64,000 nt of DNA from an uncultured Bacillaceae bacterium (GCA_937995745.1 CALKIU010000122.1:1-64000), one strand, 5' to 3'. Positions 51,234 through 60,669 are shown, numbered from the stretch's first letter. Notes: a model not told the origin generated them from the sequence alone. Translations and numbers: made by a program.

Positions 51234-53495
51234 TTATATTGCGCGGCCGACATCATTTCCTGCGCGTATCGCCATGGCAATGTTAAAAGGTTTATCGCAA
51301 TCCCCGATCGCATAAGTTTCCTTTACTTTCACTCCGTCAAGCAAAGATTTGTTTGGCAATAAGTCAGCGGCGTTGATAATGGAATCGGCCGGTATGACCG
51401 TTTCAACTCCGGTTTCTGATTCGATGATAACTTCTTTATTGCCAATTTTTTTGATTTTTGAACTGGGGTAGGCTTTTACGCCTAAGGAATACAGCGCCGT
51501 CGTCATCATGCGTTTGGCATGATGTGATTGCTGCTTGTCCAAATCCTCATTGGGATTCGGAGTGACAATTGTGACCTTCTTTTTATGAACGGTCAGCCAC
51601 AAAGCACAGTCAAAAGCTTGGGCATTTGAACCGAATACAATCACATTTTCACCCGTGTCTGCCTCCATGAAATCATCGTATTCTATGATCGGTACGTTGC
51701 CACCGCTTGCCCCCACTTCTCCTGGCAAAGCACCGACTGCGAGAATGACGGCATCCGGACTTTCATTGTTAATAAATTCCGTGTCGACTTCCTTATTGAG
51801 AACAACTTTTACTCCATGAATCTCCAATTGTTTAATTAAATAAGCTCTGAGATCGTCCAGGTTTTCATGGGGGCCTTTGACCACGCTGGCAAAAGACAAC
51901 TTACCGCCGAGAGATCCTTTTTTCTCATATAGGGTAACTTCATGGCCGCGTGCAGCGGCGATCCGCGCTGCCTCCATTCCAGCAGGGCCTCCTCCGACCA
52001 CCATGATCTTTTTCGGATTGGCGGCGGGTTCCAGTTCATATGTTTTCGGCCCTTTATCGGTCATGACCCGCTGGGTGAGGGCGTTCACGCGGCAATATCC
52101 CATTTCCCGGTTCATTTCATTTGAGCCGATGTGGCAATGCAGACAGCGTGTGCATGGCGCTATTTCATCAATGCGCCCTTCTTTCAGCTTGTTGACGTAT
52201 TCTGTGTCTACTGTGAGAGGACGGTTCATCAGATAGAAGTCTACTTTACCGTCCGCAAGCGCTTTCTCGAAGAAATCCGGGGCATGGGCCGGATCCATGT
52301 ACGTGACCGTGCCGCAAGGGATTTTGATCTCTTTTTTGTATCGCGCGACAACGTCAATCAGCATGCCGGCTCCGCTATGGTTGGCAATCAGCGCGCCTTG
52401 CCAATGCCTTGAAAAATCCCATTGGGTTCCGTACCCCGTTGCTCCTTCAATACCGTTTAAGATAAAGTAAAGGTCGCTGGCAAATTGGCATGGATGGTAA
52501 TCGAGCGGCCCTAATCGCAAATGCAGAGAGTCGCAGCCGGCTGCTTCAATTAATTTGGCCAGTCCGATGCCTTCTTCAATCGTTGTCACTTTATTGTGTG
52601 GATCCGTGACTGTATTGTCTAAAGTGACGAAAGTGGCGTTGTTGGTAAGATTATCGTTTTCTTCGATACAGTTCATTAAAACTTGAACGACAAAATCTTT
52701 GCCGCAGGCCTGTTTGATTTTCTCAACGGTTTCTGTCACAAACCGGGCGCGATTTTCCAAACTGCCTCCCCCATATTCGTCAGTGCGAACGTTAAAGAAG
52801 CGAGATAGGAAGTGCGCTCCGATATTAAAGCCGGCCGCATTGATCTCAAAACCGACAAATCCCATTTCTTTCATATGTTTTGCGATAGCTACATAACGGT
52901 CTTGGAGAGCGCGAATGTCTTCGTGAGTCAGCTCATCGATCGGTTTCGGCGCGATTCCGTAGGTCTGATAACCGAGTTTAGCACCGTATTTTTCGCACTC
53001 TTGAACGAGTTTTTTTCCAAAATCAAGTACTTCCTTGGAGGCAGGACTGCCGTCCACAGGCGGTTCCAGATGGGGAATCATTTCCACCCAGATTAACTCA
53101 ACGCCGCCCTTCGCAAATTGAATGTAATACTGAAGCAGTTCATCGGTAAGCCCTGCCAAGTATGTGGCCGAACCGGCTGCTGATTTTACCATGCGATGAC
53201 TGGTGGTAACGGAGCCGATTTTGAGAGGCGAAAACAAGGTCTTAAAATCTGTGGTGTGTTGGCGATAGTTGTAATCTTGCGGATTAAGATAGGCTGCAGG
53301 AATTAATGCTCCCGCCAGCGCACCGTTGCTTGATTTTTGTCCATCCTTTTTCTCATTTGTTTTTCCGGATTTGTCATCTTTTTCTTTCGGGGCACATCCC
53401 GTTATTCCTAATCCCCCTAGTGCGGCAACACCGGCTGCTCCCACTGCGCCTTTTATAAAAGTACGCCGGCTAATTGCTTTTTTTTCCTTATTCAT
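51234..53495 (-). CDS. Tat-exported lipoprotein: OYE/2,4-dienoyl-CoA reductase-type FMN/Fe-S/FAD oxidoreductase
   Basis: A 753-residue oxidoreductase. The N-terminus is a twin-arginine signal (ISRRTFIKG, Arg10-Arg11) with lipobox ITGC (Cys34), so it should be exported folded and anchored outside. After a ~45-residue charged linker comes an old yellow enzyme barrel (about 84-430) with FLSRFFNVRTDEYGG (about 229-243). Cys448, 451, 454 and 468 (CTRCLHC ... C) form a likely iron-sulfur site; spacing differs slightly from FadH (x2-x3-x11). A C-terminal FAD/NAD domain has VVGGGPAGMEAA (about 499). Family enzymes reduce C=C bonds of enoates or dienoyl-CoA, or similar acceptors. Outside the cell, the electron donor is unclear. 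Start follows TAGGAGGG. Isolated gene, probably transferred. Confidence 0.9.
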   Translation of the reverse strand: MNKEKKAISRRTFIKGAVGAAGVAALGGLGITGCAPKEKDDKSGKTNEKKDGQKSSNGALAGALIPAAYLNPQDYNYRQHTTDFKTLFSPLKIGSVTTSHRMVKSAAGSATYLAGLTDELLQYYIQFAKGGVELIWVEMIPHLEPPVDGSPASKEVLDFGKKLVQECEKYGAKLGYQTYGIAPKPIDELTHEDIRALQDRYVAIAKHMKEMGFVGFEINAAGFNIGAHFLSRFFNVRTDEYGGGSLENRARFVTETVEKIKQACGKDFVVQVLMNCIEENDNLTNNATFVTLDNTVTDPHNKVTTIEEGIGLAKLIEAAGCDSLHLRLGPLDYHPCQFASDLYFILNGIEGATGYGTQWDFSRHWQGALIANHSGAGMLIDVVARYKKEIKIPCGTVTYMDPAHAPDFFEKALADGKVDFYLMNRPLTVDTEYVNKLKEGRIDEIAPCTRCLHCHIGSNEMNREMGYCRVNALTQRVMTDKGPKTYELEPAANPKKIMVVGGGPAGMEAARIAAARGHEVTLYEKKGSLGGKLSFASVVKGPHENLDDLRAYLIKQLEIHGVKVVLNKEVDTEFINNESPDAVILAVGALPGEVGASGGNVPIIEYDDFMEADTGENVIVFGSNAQAFDCALWLTVHKKKVTIVTPNPNEDLDKQQSHHAKRMMTTALYSLGVKAYPSSKIKKIGNKEVIIESETGVETVIPADSIINAADLLPNKSLLDGVKVKETYAIGDCDKPFNIAMAIRAGNDVGRAI

Positions 53496-53877
53496 AAAAA
53501 ACCCTCCTAACAGAGTTGGTTTTTAAAAATTTCAAACTCTCAAATATTATTTTACAATAATAATCCATGAAACGTTTTGCCAATTTTATTAAAATTTTAT
53601 ATAAATTATCATTTTAGTCACTTTTCTTAAAAATTTAGTAAAAAGAGTAAAAGTTATTGGCAGTTGTTCTGCTACAAACGGGGAAAAATTCTTGTGCATG
53701 CGGGAAGGAGATATAAAGCCAGGTAAGGCGAATGGATGGATTAAGTTTTGCGTGAAGATATTTTGTCGAGCAGAGAAAAGCGCATTTAATAACTTGTCAG
53801 AAAACATAGCTGTTTTTCTAAAGTTATGCCCAGTTGCTGTGCTCCAGAAGGTTGGCGAAAAATTTCCGATAAAAAAC
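53496..53877. other. A+T-rich gap between the flavoenzyme and rpsD
   Basis: No gene is supported. The minus strand must carry the flavoenzyme promoter; a TTGGCA with a poor -10 (TTATTG at 17 nt) is the best I see. Open frames at 53692-54060 (plus) and 53589-54053 (minus) overlap the rpsD end and terminator and are not called. Confidence 0.4.
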
Positions 53878-53921
53878 AAAAAACCCCGAAATCCTTGCAA
53901 ATCAAGGGTTTTGGGGTTTTT
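53878..53921 (-). terminator. Terminator of rpsD
   Basis: AAAAACCCC-type arms pair with GGGGTTTTT across 53880-53920, with inner CCTTG/CAAGG. T-rich on the minus strand after the stem. Confidence 0.8.
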
Positions 53922-53949
53922 GCACGTTGGATTTTCCAATCCGCTTTTA

Positions 53950-54552
53950 TTAACGAGAGTAGAACTCAACGATAAAGGCTTCGTTGATTTCTTGCGGAAG
54001 CTCGGAACGCTCCGGCAAACGGGTGTAAGTTCCTTCGAGTTTTTCCGGATCAAATGTTAAATATTCCGGAATAAAATCGTTCAATTCAACAGCTTCCTTG
54101 ATAATTTGCAGGTTGCGTGATTTTTCGCGCACGCTGATGGTTTGCCCCGGACGGACTGTGTAGGACGGAATGTCGACACGTTTGCCGTCCACCAAAATAT
54201 GGCCGTGGTTTACCAATTGCCGTGCTTGACGGCGTGTGCGGGCCAAACCGAGACGGTAAACAAGGTTGTCTAAACGGGATTCAAGCAGAATCATGAAGTT
54301 TTCGCCGTGTACGCCCGGCATTTTTCCCGCTTTCACAAAGAGATTGCGGAATTGCCGTTCATTAACACCGTACATATGGCGAAGTTTTTGTTTTTCCTGC
54401 AATTGCAGTCCGTATTCCGAAAGTTTTCTCCGTTGGTGAGGACCATGCTGTCCCGGCGGGTAAGGGCGTTTGCGCAATTCTTTGCCCGTACCGCTCAAAG
54501 AGATGCCGAGGCGGCGCGAAATTTTCCATGTTGGACCTGTATAACGAGCCAA
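53950..54552 (-). CDS. rpsD: 30S ribosomal protein S4
   Basis: A 200-residue primary rRNA-binding protein that starts 30S assembly. The start TTGGCTCGTTAC gives MARYTGPTWKISRRLGISL. The S4 domain (about 90-150) includes SRLDNLVYRLGLARTRRQAR. The TTG start follows AAGGAGGAG and is conserved in the family. Monocistronic with a long leader. Confidence 0.97.
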   Translation of the reverse strand: MARYTGPTWKISRRLGISLSGTGKELRKRPYPPGQHGPHQRRKLSEYGLQLQEKQKLRHMYGVNERQFRNLFVKAGKMPGVHGENFMILLESRLDNLVYRLGLARTRRQARQLVNHGHILVDGKRVDIPSYTVRPGQTISVREKSRNLQIIKEAVELNDFIPEYLTFDPEKLEGTYTRLPERSELPQEINEAFIVEFYSR

Positions 54553-54740
54553 ATAGGACTCCTCCTTATGTTCTTATTTTGGTAAAATAAAAACAGTTGT
54601 GAGCACCAAGTTACGGGTATTTTGTTTTCATGTACCTTCGCCCTGGCAGCTAGGGTTACGCAGTACACCGTCACCGTTTCGGCGAGGAACAAAATACGCT
54701 CGTAAGGGTGTCACACAGGCTGCTATATTTTACACAAAAT
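54553..54740 (-). promoter_or_regulatory. rpsD: rpsD leader, probable S4 autoregulation
   Basis: About 190 nt of untranslated leader with GC-rich arms: GGTGACGGTGTACTGCG and CCCTAGCTGCCAGGGCG on the minus strand, the second with a CCCT/AGGG hairpin. B. subtilis S4 represses its own gene by binding such a leader. I cannot fold it fully by eye, so the boundaries are approximate. Confidence 0.6.
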
Positions 54741-54742
54741 CT

Positions 54743-54772
54743 ATTATATCTGCGCCGCATCAGTAAAGTCAA
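54743..54772 (-). promoter_or_regulatory. Sigma-A promoter of rpsD
   Basis: Minus strand: TTGACT (54772-54767), 18 nt, TATAAT (54748-54743). Confidence 0.75.
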
Positions 54773-54912
54773 GGCAAAATAGCATGTTTTCGGCAAAATT
54801 AAGAACAAACGGGTTTTTCTAAAGTTCTCTGTGTCAACGGTTCTCAAAGCCGTCCCGTTTTACAATTTTTTCGGCATATCTATTGGCAACATAAAAATGA
54901 TTTCAAAAAAGA

Positions 54913-55515
54913 GTGATAAATTTGCAGGAAACAGTACGCGAAAAACGGATTCGTTTTCTTGTTATCATTTTAATCTTGTTGGTCACCGCTGGTGCATTTT
55001 ATTGGCGCCATCAACAAATGCTTGTGCAGAAGGAAGCGGAAATCCCGCCCCCTCTGGCGGCCGTTGTCCACGAAAGCGAGGGCAAACATGATCATCCGTT
55101 GGTGGCTGTTTACCAGTATAAAGAAGATGCCCATATCGCAGCCCTGTATGAAATTGACTTCAAAGAGGGTTATTTGTTCAAAACGATTGCCGCGGCAAAA
55201 CTAGAGAGAGCACCGGAAGAAATGGCCCCGGACAGAAAGGAAATAGGAGTTTGGATGAAATTTTCCGGGAAATGGCGTTATTTTAACGATTTATTGGAGG
55301 AGGAAAAAAGACCGGCAAACACGAGGAACACGGTGGAACCCGTTCAGTTTGCGGCCAAAGAAGACCGCAAAGGAACAACGATCATCATAGCGGGGGAACG
55401 CCGTCAATTTCATCTCGACACCCGCGAAAAAGTTCTCGCCGTCCATTCATTGGCCGCAGACAAGAGCCTGTGGCTGGCTGTGACAGAGTCGCAATTTTTC
55501 ATTCTTCACCATTAA
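54913..55515 (+). CDS. Membrane-anchored protein of unknown function
   Basis: A 200-residue protein with a basic head (KRIRF), one membrane helix (LVIILILLVTAGAFYW, about 15-30) and an outside domain (about 60-200) of mixed strands, many charges and no recognised motif. The C-terminus is REKVLAVHSLAADKSLWLAV-like. GTG at 54913 is used; TTG at 54922, with GAGTGAT upstream, is an alternative. It lies between rpsD (divergent) and refZ. I do not recognise a family. Confidence 0.65.
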   Translation: MINLQETVREKRIRFLVIILILLVTAGAFYWRHQQMLVQKEAEIPPPLAAVVHESEGKHDHPLVAVYQYKEDAHIAALYEIDFKEGYLFKTIAAAKLERAPEEMAPDRKEIGVWMKFSGKWRYFNDLLEEEKRPANTRNTVEPVQFAAKEDRKGTTIIIAGERRQFHLDTREKVLAVHSLAADKSLWLAVTESQFFILHH

Positions 55516-55573
55516 ACAAGTTGCCGGCGGCCGTCTTTAAAATATCTGTATGCAAGGGCGCTCACCTTATGAA

Positions 55574-55598
55574 CGGGCGCTTTTTTTGCGCCCGTTTT
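55574..55598 (+). terminator. Terminator after the membrane-anchored protein gene
   Basis: CGGGCGC pairs with GCGCCCG around a 7-nt T-loop, then TTTT. Downstream to 55774 I see no gene. Confidence 0.65.
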
Positions 55599-55774
55599 GC
55601 GGCGAAGGTCACCTTGTTTCATGTTTTGCCTGCTTTCAGCCATGATTCGACCGCCAATCGGCAAGATTTCTTTCATTTTCCGGCAGATGCCCTGCTATTT
55701 TAGCAAAGTTTCCGGAAATAAGGAAAACTTTGTCGATCATTTTTTAAAGGAGTTGGAATATTTTTGAAGAAATG

Positions 55775-55800
55775 AAATGTTAGAGGAAAATATAACATTT
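55775..55800 (+). promoter_or_regulatory. Inverted repeat upstream of refZ, putative operator
   Basis: AAATGTTA and TAACATTT, perfect 8-bp arms with 10 nt between. It lies about 60 nt before refZ. TetR-family proteins often bind such sites in their own promoters; the promoter itself is unclear. Confidence 0.5.
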
Positions 55801-55859
55801 TTTAGTATAGTCGGAACAGCCCAAAGTTTGACGGTCCGTCCAAAAGGAGGTGAATGTTT

Positions 55860-56501
55860 GTGCGGAAGAACACGAAAGAAGTCATTTTGGAGTCGGCCAT
55901 TTCATTGTTTAATACCCGGGGATTCAACGGAACGTCCATCAGGGACATCGCCAAAAAAGCCCGCGTAAATGTGGCCCACATCTCCTATTATTTTAAAAAT
56001 AAGCGCGGATTGCTCGAATATTGCTTTACCGATTTTTTTGAGGGCTATTTAAAAGAAATTGAAAAAGGCCTCGCCGCATTAAATAAAGGGGCTGCATACT
56101 GCTTGAAAACAGTGACCAAAAATGTTGTTGAGTATTTTTATAAAAATATTCAGCTGACGAGATTTGTCCTCCGGGAAATTTCGATTGATTCGCAAATTGT
56201 CCGGGAAGTGATGTCGACTTATTTGGTGAAAGAAAAATATTATTTAAACATGATTTTTGAAGAGGGAATGCGGACAAAGGAGTTGAAAAACTTATCCGTC
56301 GACTATTTCATTATTCAATATAAAGGGTTGCTGTACATGCCTTTCTTGAATACGGATTATTTGTCCGAAGTTCTCTATATTTTCCCGCAGGAAAAATATT
56401 TTGCCGACAAATATGTCAAAGAGATTTTTCTGTGGATTGACGGTGTCCTCCTTAATAAGGAGAACCACAATCAAAAAGAGCTCTCCGCAGCCGCATTGTA
56501 A
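55860..56501 (+). CDS. refZ: RefZ (YttP), TetR-family cell division regulator
   Basis: A 213-residue TetR-type protein. The N-terminal HTH (about 8-45) reads ILESAISLFNTRGFNGTSIR and IAKKARVNVAHISYYF, a RefZ feature. The C-terminal dimer domain is helical. In B. subtilis RefZ binds near the origin and hinders FtsZ rings over the nucleoid at sporulation. GTG at 55860 is chosen because AAAAGGAGG lies 9 nt upstream; the ATG at 55854 is too close. Adjacent to ezrA and hisJ, as in B. subtilis. Confidence 0.88.
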   Translation: MRKNTKEVILESAISLFNTRGFNGTSIRDIAKKARVNVAHISYYFKNKRGLLEYCFTDFFEGYLKEIEKGLAALNKGAAYCLKTVTKNVVEYFYKNIQLTRFVLREISIDSQIVREVMSTYLVKEKYYLNMIFEEGMRTKELKNLSVDYFIIQYKGLLYMPFLNTDYLSEVLYIFPQEKYFADKYVKEIFLWIDGVLLNKENHNQKELSAAAL

Positions 56502-56552
56502 AGACGGGGAAGGGAGAGCGCTTTTTCGTGTGGCTTTGCCCGCAGTTTGGCG

Positions 56553-57353
56553 TCAACAATTTAGTTCCGCAAGCAAATGATAGCCTTGCAAAAGCTCTTT
56601 CGCCTGGTGCGCATCAGAACCGTATACTAGAGGAATCCCGAGAGAAACAGCTTTTTTCGCTGCCCATAACGGGGGATAAGCTTCCCCGCACAAAGGCTTG
56701 GCTGTGCCGGCTCCGTTGAAGTCCAGGCTGTAGCCTTTTTCTTTTACGGCATGCAAAATGTTGAGAATGTCCTGCTCATCATGGTAACCGGGCGGAAATT
56801 TTTTTTTGAATTTATGAACCAAGGTGATATGGCCGATTCGTTTTGGTTTGTACGTTCCGAGATCGGCGCGGATGGACGCCAAAACGGTGCGGTAATAATT
56901 TTTGTAAATTTTTTCGACGGAACCGTATTTGTCAATCATTTTTGCAAAATGTTCCGGGCTGTAATCAACACAATCGTAAGCCTCGCCGAATTTTAAGAAA
57001 TGGACGGAGAGAATGGCATCGTCGATCCGGCTGCCGTATGTATCGAGAAAATCTTTCGTTTCCTTTTCAAAACCTTCAATATAATCCACTTCAAAACCCG
57101 CGTTGATCTTAATTTTCCCTTTGTATTTTTCTTTAAGTTCCGCAATTTCTTGAAAATATCTGTCCAGATCTTCTTTTTTCATGGCGCTGTCCCGCAAAGG
57201 AGTCGGGTCGGTAAAGCCGTCCGGAAGCGGTGCATGTTCCGTGAAAGAAATTTCCGCAAACCCGTGGAAGAGCGCTTCTTGCACATATTTTTCCAACGGA
57301 TCTTTTGAGCCGTGCGGACAGAAAGGGGTGTGGATATGCCCGTTTATTTTCAC
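56553..57353 (-). CDS. hisJ: Histidinol-phosphatase HisJ (PHP family)
   Basis: A 266-residue PHP-type phosphatase that releases histidinol from its phosphate, the penultimate step of histidine synthesis. Metal ligands are visible: GHIHTPFCPHG (His6, His8), the EISFTEHAPLP segment, a central SVHFLK and the late VYGSDAHQ. GTG at 57353 is chosen: CGGAGG lies 9 nt upstream, whereas TTG at 57362 touches it. Convergent with refZ. Confidence 0.9.
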   Translation of the reverse strand: MKINGHIHTPFCPHGSKDPLEKYVQEALFHGFAEISFTEHAPLPDGFTDPTPLRDSAMKKEDLDRYFQEIAELKEKYKGKIKINAGFEVDYIEGFEKETKDFLDTYGSRIDDAILSVHFLKFGEAYDCVDYSPEHFAKMIDKYGSVEKIYKNYYRTVLASIRADLGTYKPKRIGHITLVHKFKKKFPPGYHDEQDILNILHAVKEKGYSLDFNGAGTAKPLCGEAYPPLWAAKKAVSLGIPLVYGSDAHQAKELLQGYHLLAELNC

Positions 57354-57638
57354 CAAGTTCAACCTCCGTTTCTTTCAAGATTAAAAAATGGGATATTTTA
57401 CAAAATTTTGTACTTAAAAGTTGAAATTGATAGTCAAAAATTGTCGTTTACATGGTATCATAAAAGCAGTGAGATATTCATTGTAATAATTTCTTGTGCT
57501 TTCATTATAAATTTAAAACGAAAAACGTGGCACCTTTTATCGAATGTTTCCCAATAGAAGCGGGGGCTGAATCGAGGAACATTTTAAGACAGCGTGTATG
57601 TGAAGGTCCTGGTGCTGTAACTGAACAGGGGGCTTAAC

Positions 57639-59333
57639 ATGGAGTTTATCATAGTCGGATTAATTCTCATTCTCATTATATACGGTGCTGGAATAGTCGC
57701 TAAAAGAAAATTTTATAAAGAAATAGACCGCTTGGAAGCTTGGAAAATAGATATTATGAACCGTCCGGTATTGGAAGAACTGTCCAAAGTGAAACAATTG
57801 AATATGACCGGCGAAACGGAAAAGATGTTTGAAAAATGGCGGGACGAGTGGGATGAGATAGCGGGAAGATGCCTGCCCGATGTGGAAGAGCTTCTTTTCG
57901 ACGCGGAAGAATGTATCGACAGGTACCGTTTCAAAAAGGCGAAAGAAGTCCTGAAAAAAATCCATGATTATTTGACGGAAACGGAAGAACAAATCAATAG
58001 ACTGGTTGCCGAAATCAATGAACTTGTCGGCAGTGAAGAGAAAAACCGGAAAGAAATTGAGGAATTAAGAGAAATCTACCGGATCAGCAGACAAAAACTG
58101 CTTGCCCACCGTCATAATTTCGTCCTTGCAGAAAAAAGTTTGGAAGCGATGCTGGATGACATCAGCCTTCTTTTTGAACAATTTGAACAATTGACGGAAA
58201 ACGGCGATTATCTTAAAGCGAGAGAAACGCTTTTGCAGATTAAGTCCCGTCTTCATGAAATCAGCCATAATATGGAGATCATCCCGAATTTGCTCGTAGA
58301 ATGCCAATCAAAAATTCCGTCGCAGCTGCATGAACTGATGGAAGCATATCAGGAAATGTTGGAGCACGGCTATGTCCTTGATCATATTCCTGTTCAAAAA
58401 GAAACGGCCAGAATTGAAAAACAATTGAAAACATACATAGAGAAGCTGGAAAAAGTTGAAACGGCGGAAGTTGTCGAAGGCCTTGAAGAGGCAAAGGACA
58501 GCATTCATCTTCTGTTTGATTTGCTTGAACAGGAAGTTTATGCAAAACAATATGTTTATGAGAATAAAGAACCGGCATTAGACATGTTGGAAGCGGTAAA
58601 AAAGGCCAATGAAGACGTGAAGGCAGAAACAGAAGACATTCTCATGAACTATCATTTGTCGGAAGAAAAGCTGGAAGAAAAAAACCGCTTTGACGAGGAA
58701 ATCAAGAAACTCGCCGGACAATTCGAGATTTTGGAGCATAAAATCAAGACGGATCAAACGGCATACAGTTTGTTAAGAGATGAACTCAATGAATTGAGAG
58801 GGCAGCTTAAAGCACTTGAAGAAGAGATTGCCGATTTTGCGAAAAAATTGGCCGATTTGCGGAAAGATGAACTGTCCGCCAGGGAAAAAGTGCAAGAATT
58901 GTCGGCAAATTTGTCCGAAGCGATAAAAAGTGTGCGGTTGAGCAATATTCCCGGCATTCCCGAAAAACATTCGTATCTGTTGAGAGATGCCGGTGAGAGT
59001 ATTGAGACAGTGAAAGCGAAACTGTCTGAACAGCCGCTCGACATACCGGTTATTAAAGAATATTTGAACATGGCCGTAAAACAAGTGGAATCCGCGGTAG
59101 ATGCAACCTACGAATTGATTGAAACGGCCATTCTCGCCGAAAAAGTCATTCAGTACGGAAACCGCTACCGCTACCAATTTTCGTCCGTGCGGAAGGGGCT
59201 CGAAGAAGCGGAGCAATCTTTCCGGAGCTATGAATATCAAGCCGCGCTTGAACAAGCGGCGGCATGCGTCGAAGAAGTGGAGCCGGGAGCTTTGAAAAAA
59301 ATAGAAAAACTTCTTGAAGAATTGGAGGAATAA
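57639..59333 (+). CDS. ezrA: EzrA, FtsZ-ring regulator
   Basis: A 564-residue protein with one N-terminal membrane helix (EFIIVGLILILIIYGAGIVA, about 2-21) facing outward only by its tip. A cytoplasmic rod of spectrin-like coiled-coil repeats fills the rest. The conserved QNR-like patch is seen near YGNRYRYQF (about 507). It binds FtsZ and limits ring position and stability. Length matches B. subtilis EzrA (562). ATG is preceded by GGGGG. Confidence 0.95.
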   Translation: MEFIIVGLILILIIYGAGIVAKRKFYKEIDRLEAWKIDIMNRPVLEELSKVKQLNMTGETEKMFEKWRDEWDEIAGRCLPDVEELLFDAEECIDRYRFKKAKEVLKKIHDYLTETEEQINRLVAEINELVGSEEKNRKEIEELREIYRISRQKLLAHRHNFVLAEKSLEAMLDDISLLFEQFEQLTENGDYLKARETLLQIKSRLHEISHNMEIIPNLLVECQSKIPSQLHELMEAYQEMLEHGYVLDHIPVQKETARIEKQLKTYIEKLEKVETAEVVEGLEEAKDSIHLLFDLLEQEVYAKQYVYENKEPALDMLEAVKKANEDVKAETEDILMNYHLSEEKLEEKNRFDEEIKKLAGQFEILEHKIKTDQTAYSLLRDELNELRGQLKALEEEIADFAKKLADLRKDELSAREKVQELSANLSEAIKSVRLSNIPGIPEKHSYLLRDAGESIETVKAKLSEQPLDIPVIKEYLNMAVKQVESAVDATYELIETAILAEKVIQYGNRYRYQFSSVRKGLEEAEQSFRSYEYQAALEQAAACVEEVEPGALKKIEKLLEELEE

Positions 59334-59346
59334 CATATGCCGCCTG

Positions 59347-59384
59347 AAAAAGGTTCGCGCCGTTCTTGCCGCGCGAACCTTTTT
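59347..59384 (+). terminator. Terminator of ezrA
   Basis: AAAAGGTTCGCGC pairs with GCGCGAACCTTTT around a 10-nt loop, followed by T. Confidence 0.88.
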
Positions 59385-59520
59385 GCGCTGCAAAACGCCG
59401 TTATTTCGTTTTTTTCGGCCGCGCTTCATTCGTTTCTTTCAAATAAAAAAGAATTGTGCTAAGCTTATATGTTAGCAAACGGAGTGATTGCGGGCTACTA
59501 TTTTCAGGGAGGCGTATGCA

Positions 59521-60669
59521 ATGATATATTTTGACAATAGCGCGACAACAAAACCATATGATGAGGTGCTCCGTTCCTTTTTGAAAGTTTCCAGCGAATA
59601 TTTCGGCAATCCTTCCTCCCTTCACCGCATAGGCGGACAAGCAGAGAAACTTCTTCACCAGGCTAGAAAACAAATAGCTTCTTTGTTAAATGTAAAAACA
59701 AATGAAATATATTTCACTTCCGGCGGCACGGAAAGCAACAATTTAGCCATCAAAGGAGCGGCTTTAAAATATAAAAACAGGGGAAATCATATTATTACGA
59801 CGGCCGTTGAGCATGCTTCCGTCCGTGAAGCTGTCAACCAGTTGAAGGAATTCGGTTTTAGAGTGACTTTTATTCCCGTCGATAAAAACGGCCGGGCCAG
59901 CGTAAAAGATGTAGAAGAAGCGATTACGGACGAGACAATTCTCGTTTCCATGATTCATGTCAATAACGAAATGGGCTGCATTCAGCCGGTTGAAGAGGTC
60001 GGAAGGATGTTGCAACGTTATCCGAGGATACTTTTTCATGTCGACCATGTCCAGGGAGCGGGCAAAGTGCCTCTTGATTTGCACCGCAACAATATCCATT
60101 TATGCTCTCTTTCCGGCCATAAATTTCACGGGTTGAAAGGGACGGGGATTTTATATATAAAAGAAGGCATTCAAATCCTCCCTCTTTTTTCGGGAGGGGA
60201 GCAGGAAAGAAAATTCCGAAGCGGAACGGAAAATGTTGCCGGGTTTGTCGCCATGGCCAAAGCCTTGCGGTTAACCATGGAAAAGCGGCAGCAATCATTG
60301 GAGCTGATGTCAAGGATAAAAGAGCGCCTGATGGAAGGACTCGCAACCATTGACGGAATCGTCCTTCATACTCCGAAAACCCATTCGGCTCCTCATATTA
60401 TCAATTTTTCCGTTTCTGGCGTGAAAGGGGAGACATTTGTTCACGCCCTGGAAGAAAGAGATATTTATATTTCGACAACGAGCGCCTGTTCGTCCAAAAA
60501 GCAGGAACCCAGCCGGACCCTTCTGGCGATGGGCGTTCCAAAAGAAATTGCCGCCAACGCGGTGCGCATCAGCCTTTCTTATGAAAACACCATCGAGGAA
60601 GCGGAATATTTTCTGAAAACGGTAAAAGAAACGATCAAAAAATTGAAAAAGGTAGTGGAGAAGAAATGA
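59521..60669 (+). CDS. nifZ: Cysteine desulfurase NifZ (IscS-type)
   Basis: A 382-residue PLP enzyme that takes sulfur from cysteine. Landmarks: MIYFDNSATTKPY start, FTSGGTESNN, VEHASV, HVDHVQGAGK, PLP-Lys in SGHKFHGLKGTG (about 199) and the persulfide Cys in TTSACSSK (about 322). In B. subtilis NifZ gives sulfur to ThiI for s4U8 of tRNA. The ATG at 59521 follows GGGAGG. thiI overlaps its stop. Confidence 0.94.
   Translation: MIYFDNSATTKPYDEVLRSFLKVSSEYFGNPSSLHRIGGQAEKLLHQARKQIASLLNVKTNEIYFTSGGTESNNLAIKGAALKYKNRGNHIITTAVEHASVREAVNQLKEFGFRVTFIPVDKNGRASVKDVEEAITDETILVSMIHVNNEMGCIQPVEEVGRMLQRYPRILFHVDHVQGAGKVPLDLHRNNIHLCSLSGHKFHGLKGTGILYIKEGIQILPLFSGGEQERKFRSGTENVAGFVAMAKALRLTMEKRQQSLELMSRIKERLMEGLATIDGIVLHTPKTHSAPHIINFSVSGVKGETFVHALEERDIYISTTSACSSKKQEPSRTLLAMGVPKEIAANAVRISLSYENTIEEAEYFLKTVKETIKKLKKVVEKK

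Noticed and set aside
53496..53600. cre-like AAAACGTTTCA upstream of the flavoenzyme
   Set aside because: One arm is a base short and key positions fail the cre consensus.
53692..54060. Plus-strand 122-codon frame opposite the rpsD end
   Set aside because: Covers the rpsD terminator and 3' end; composition unconvincing.
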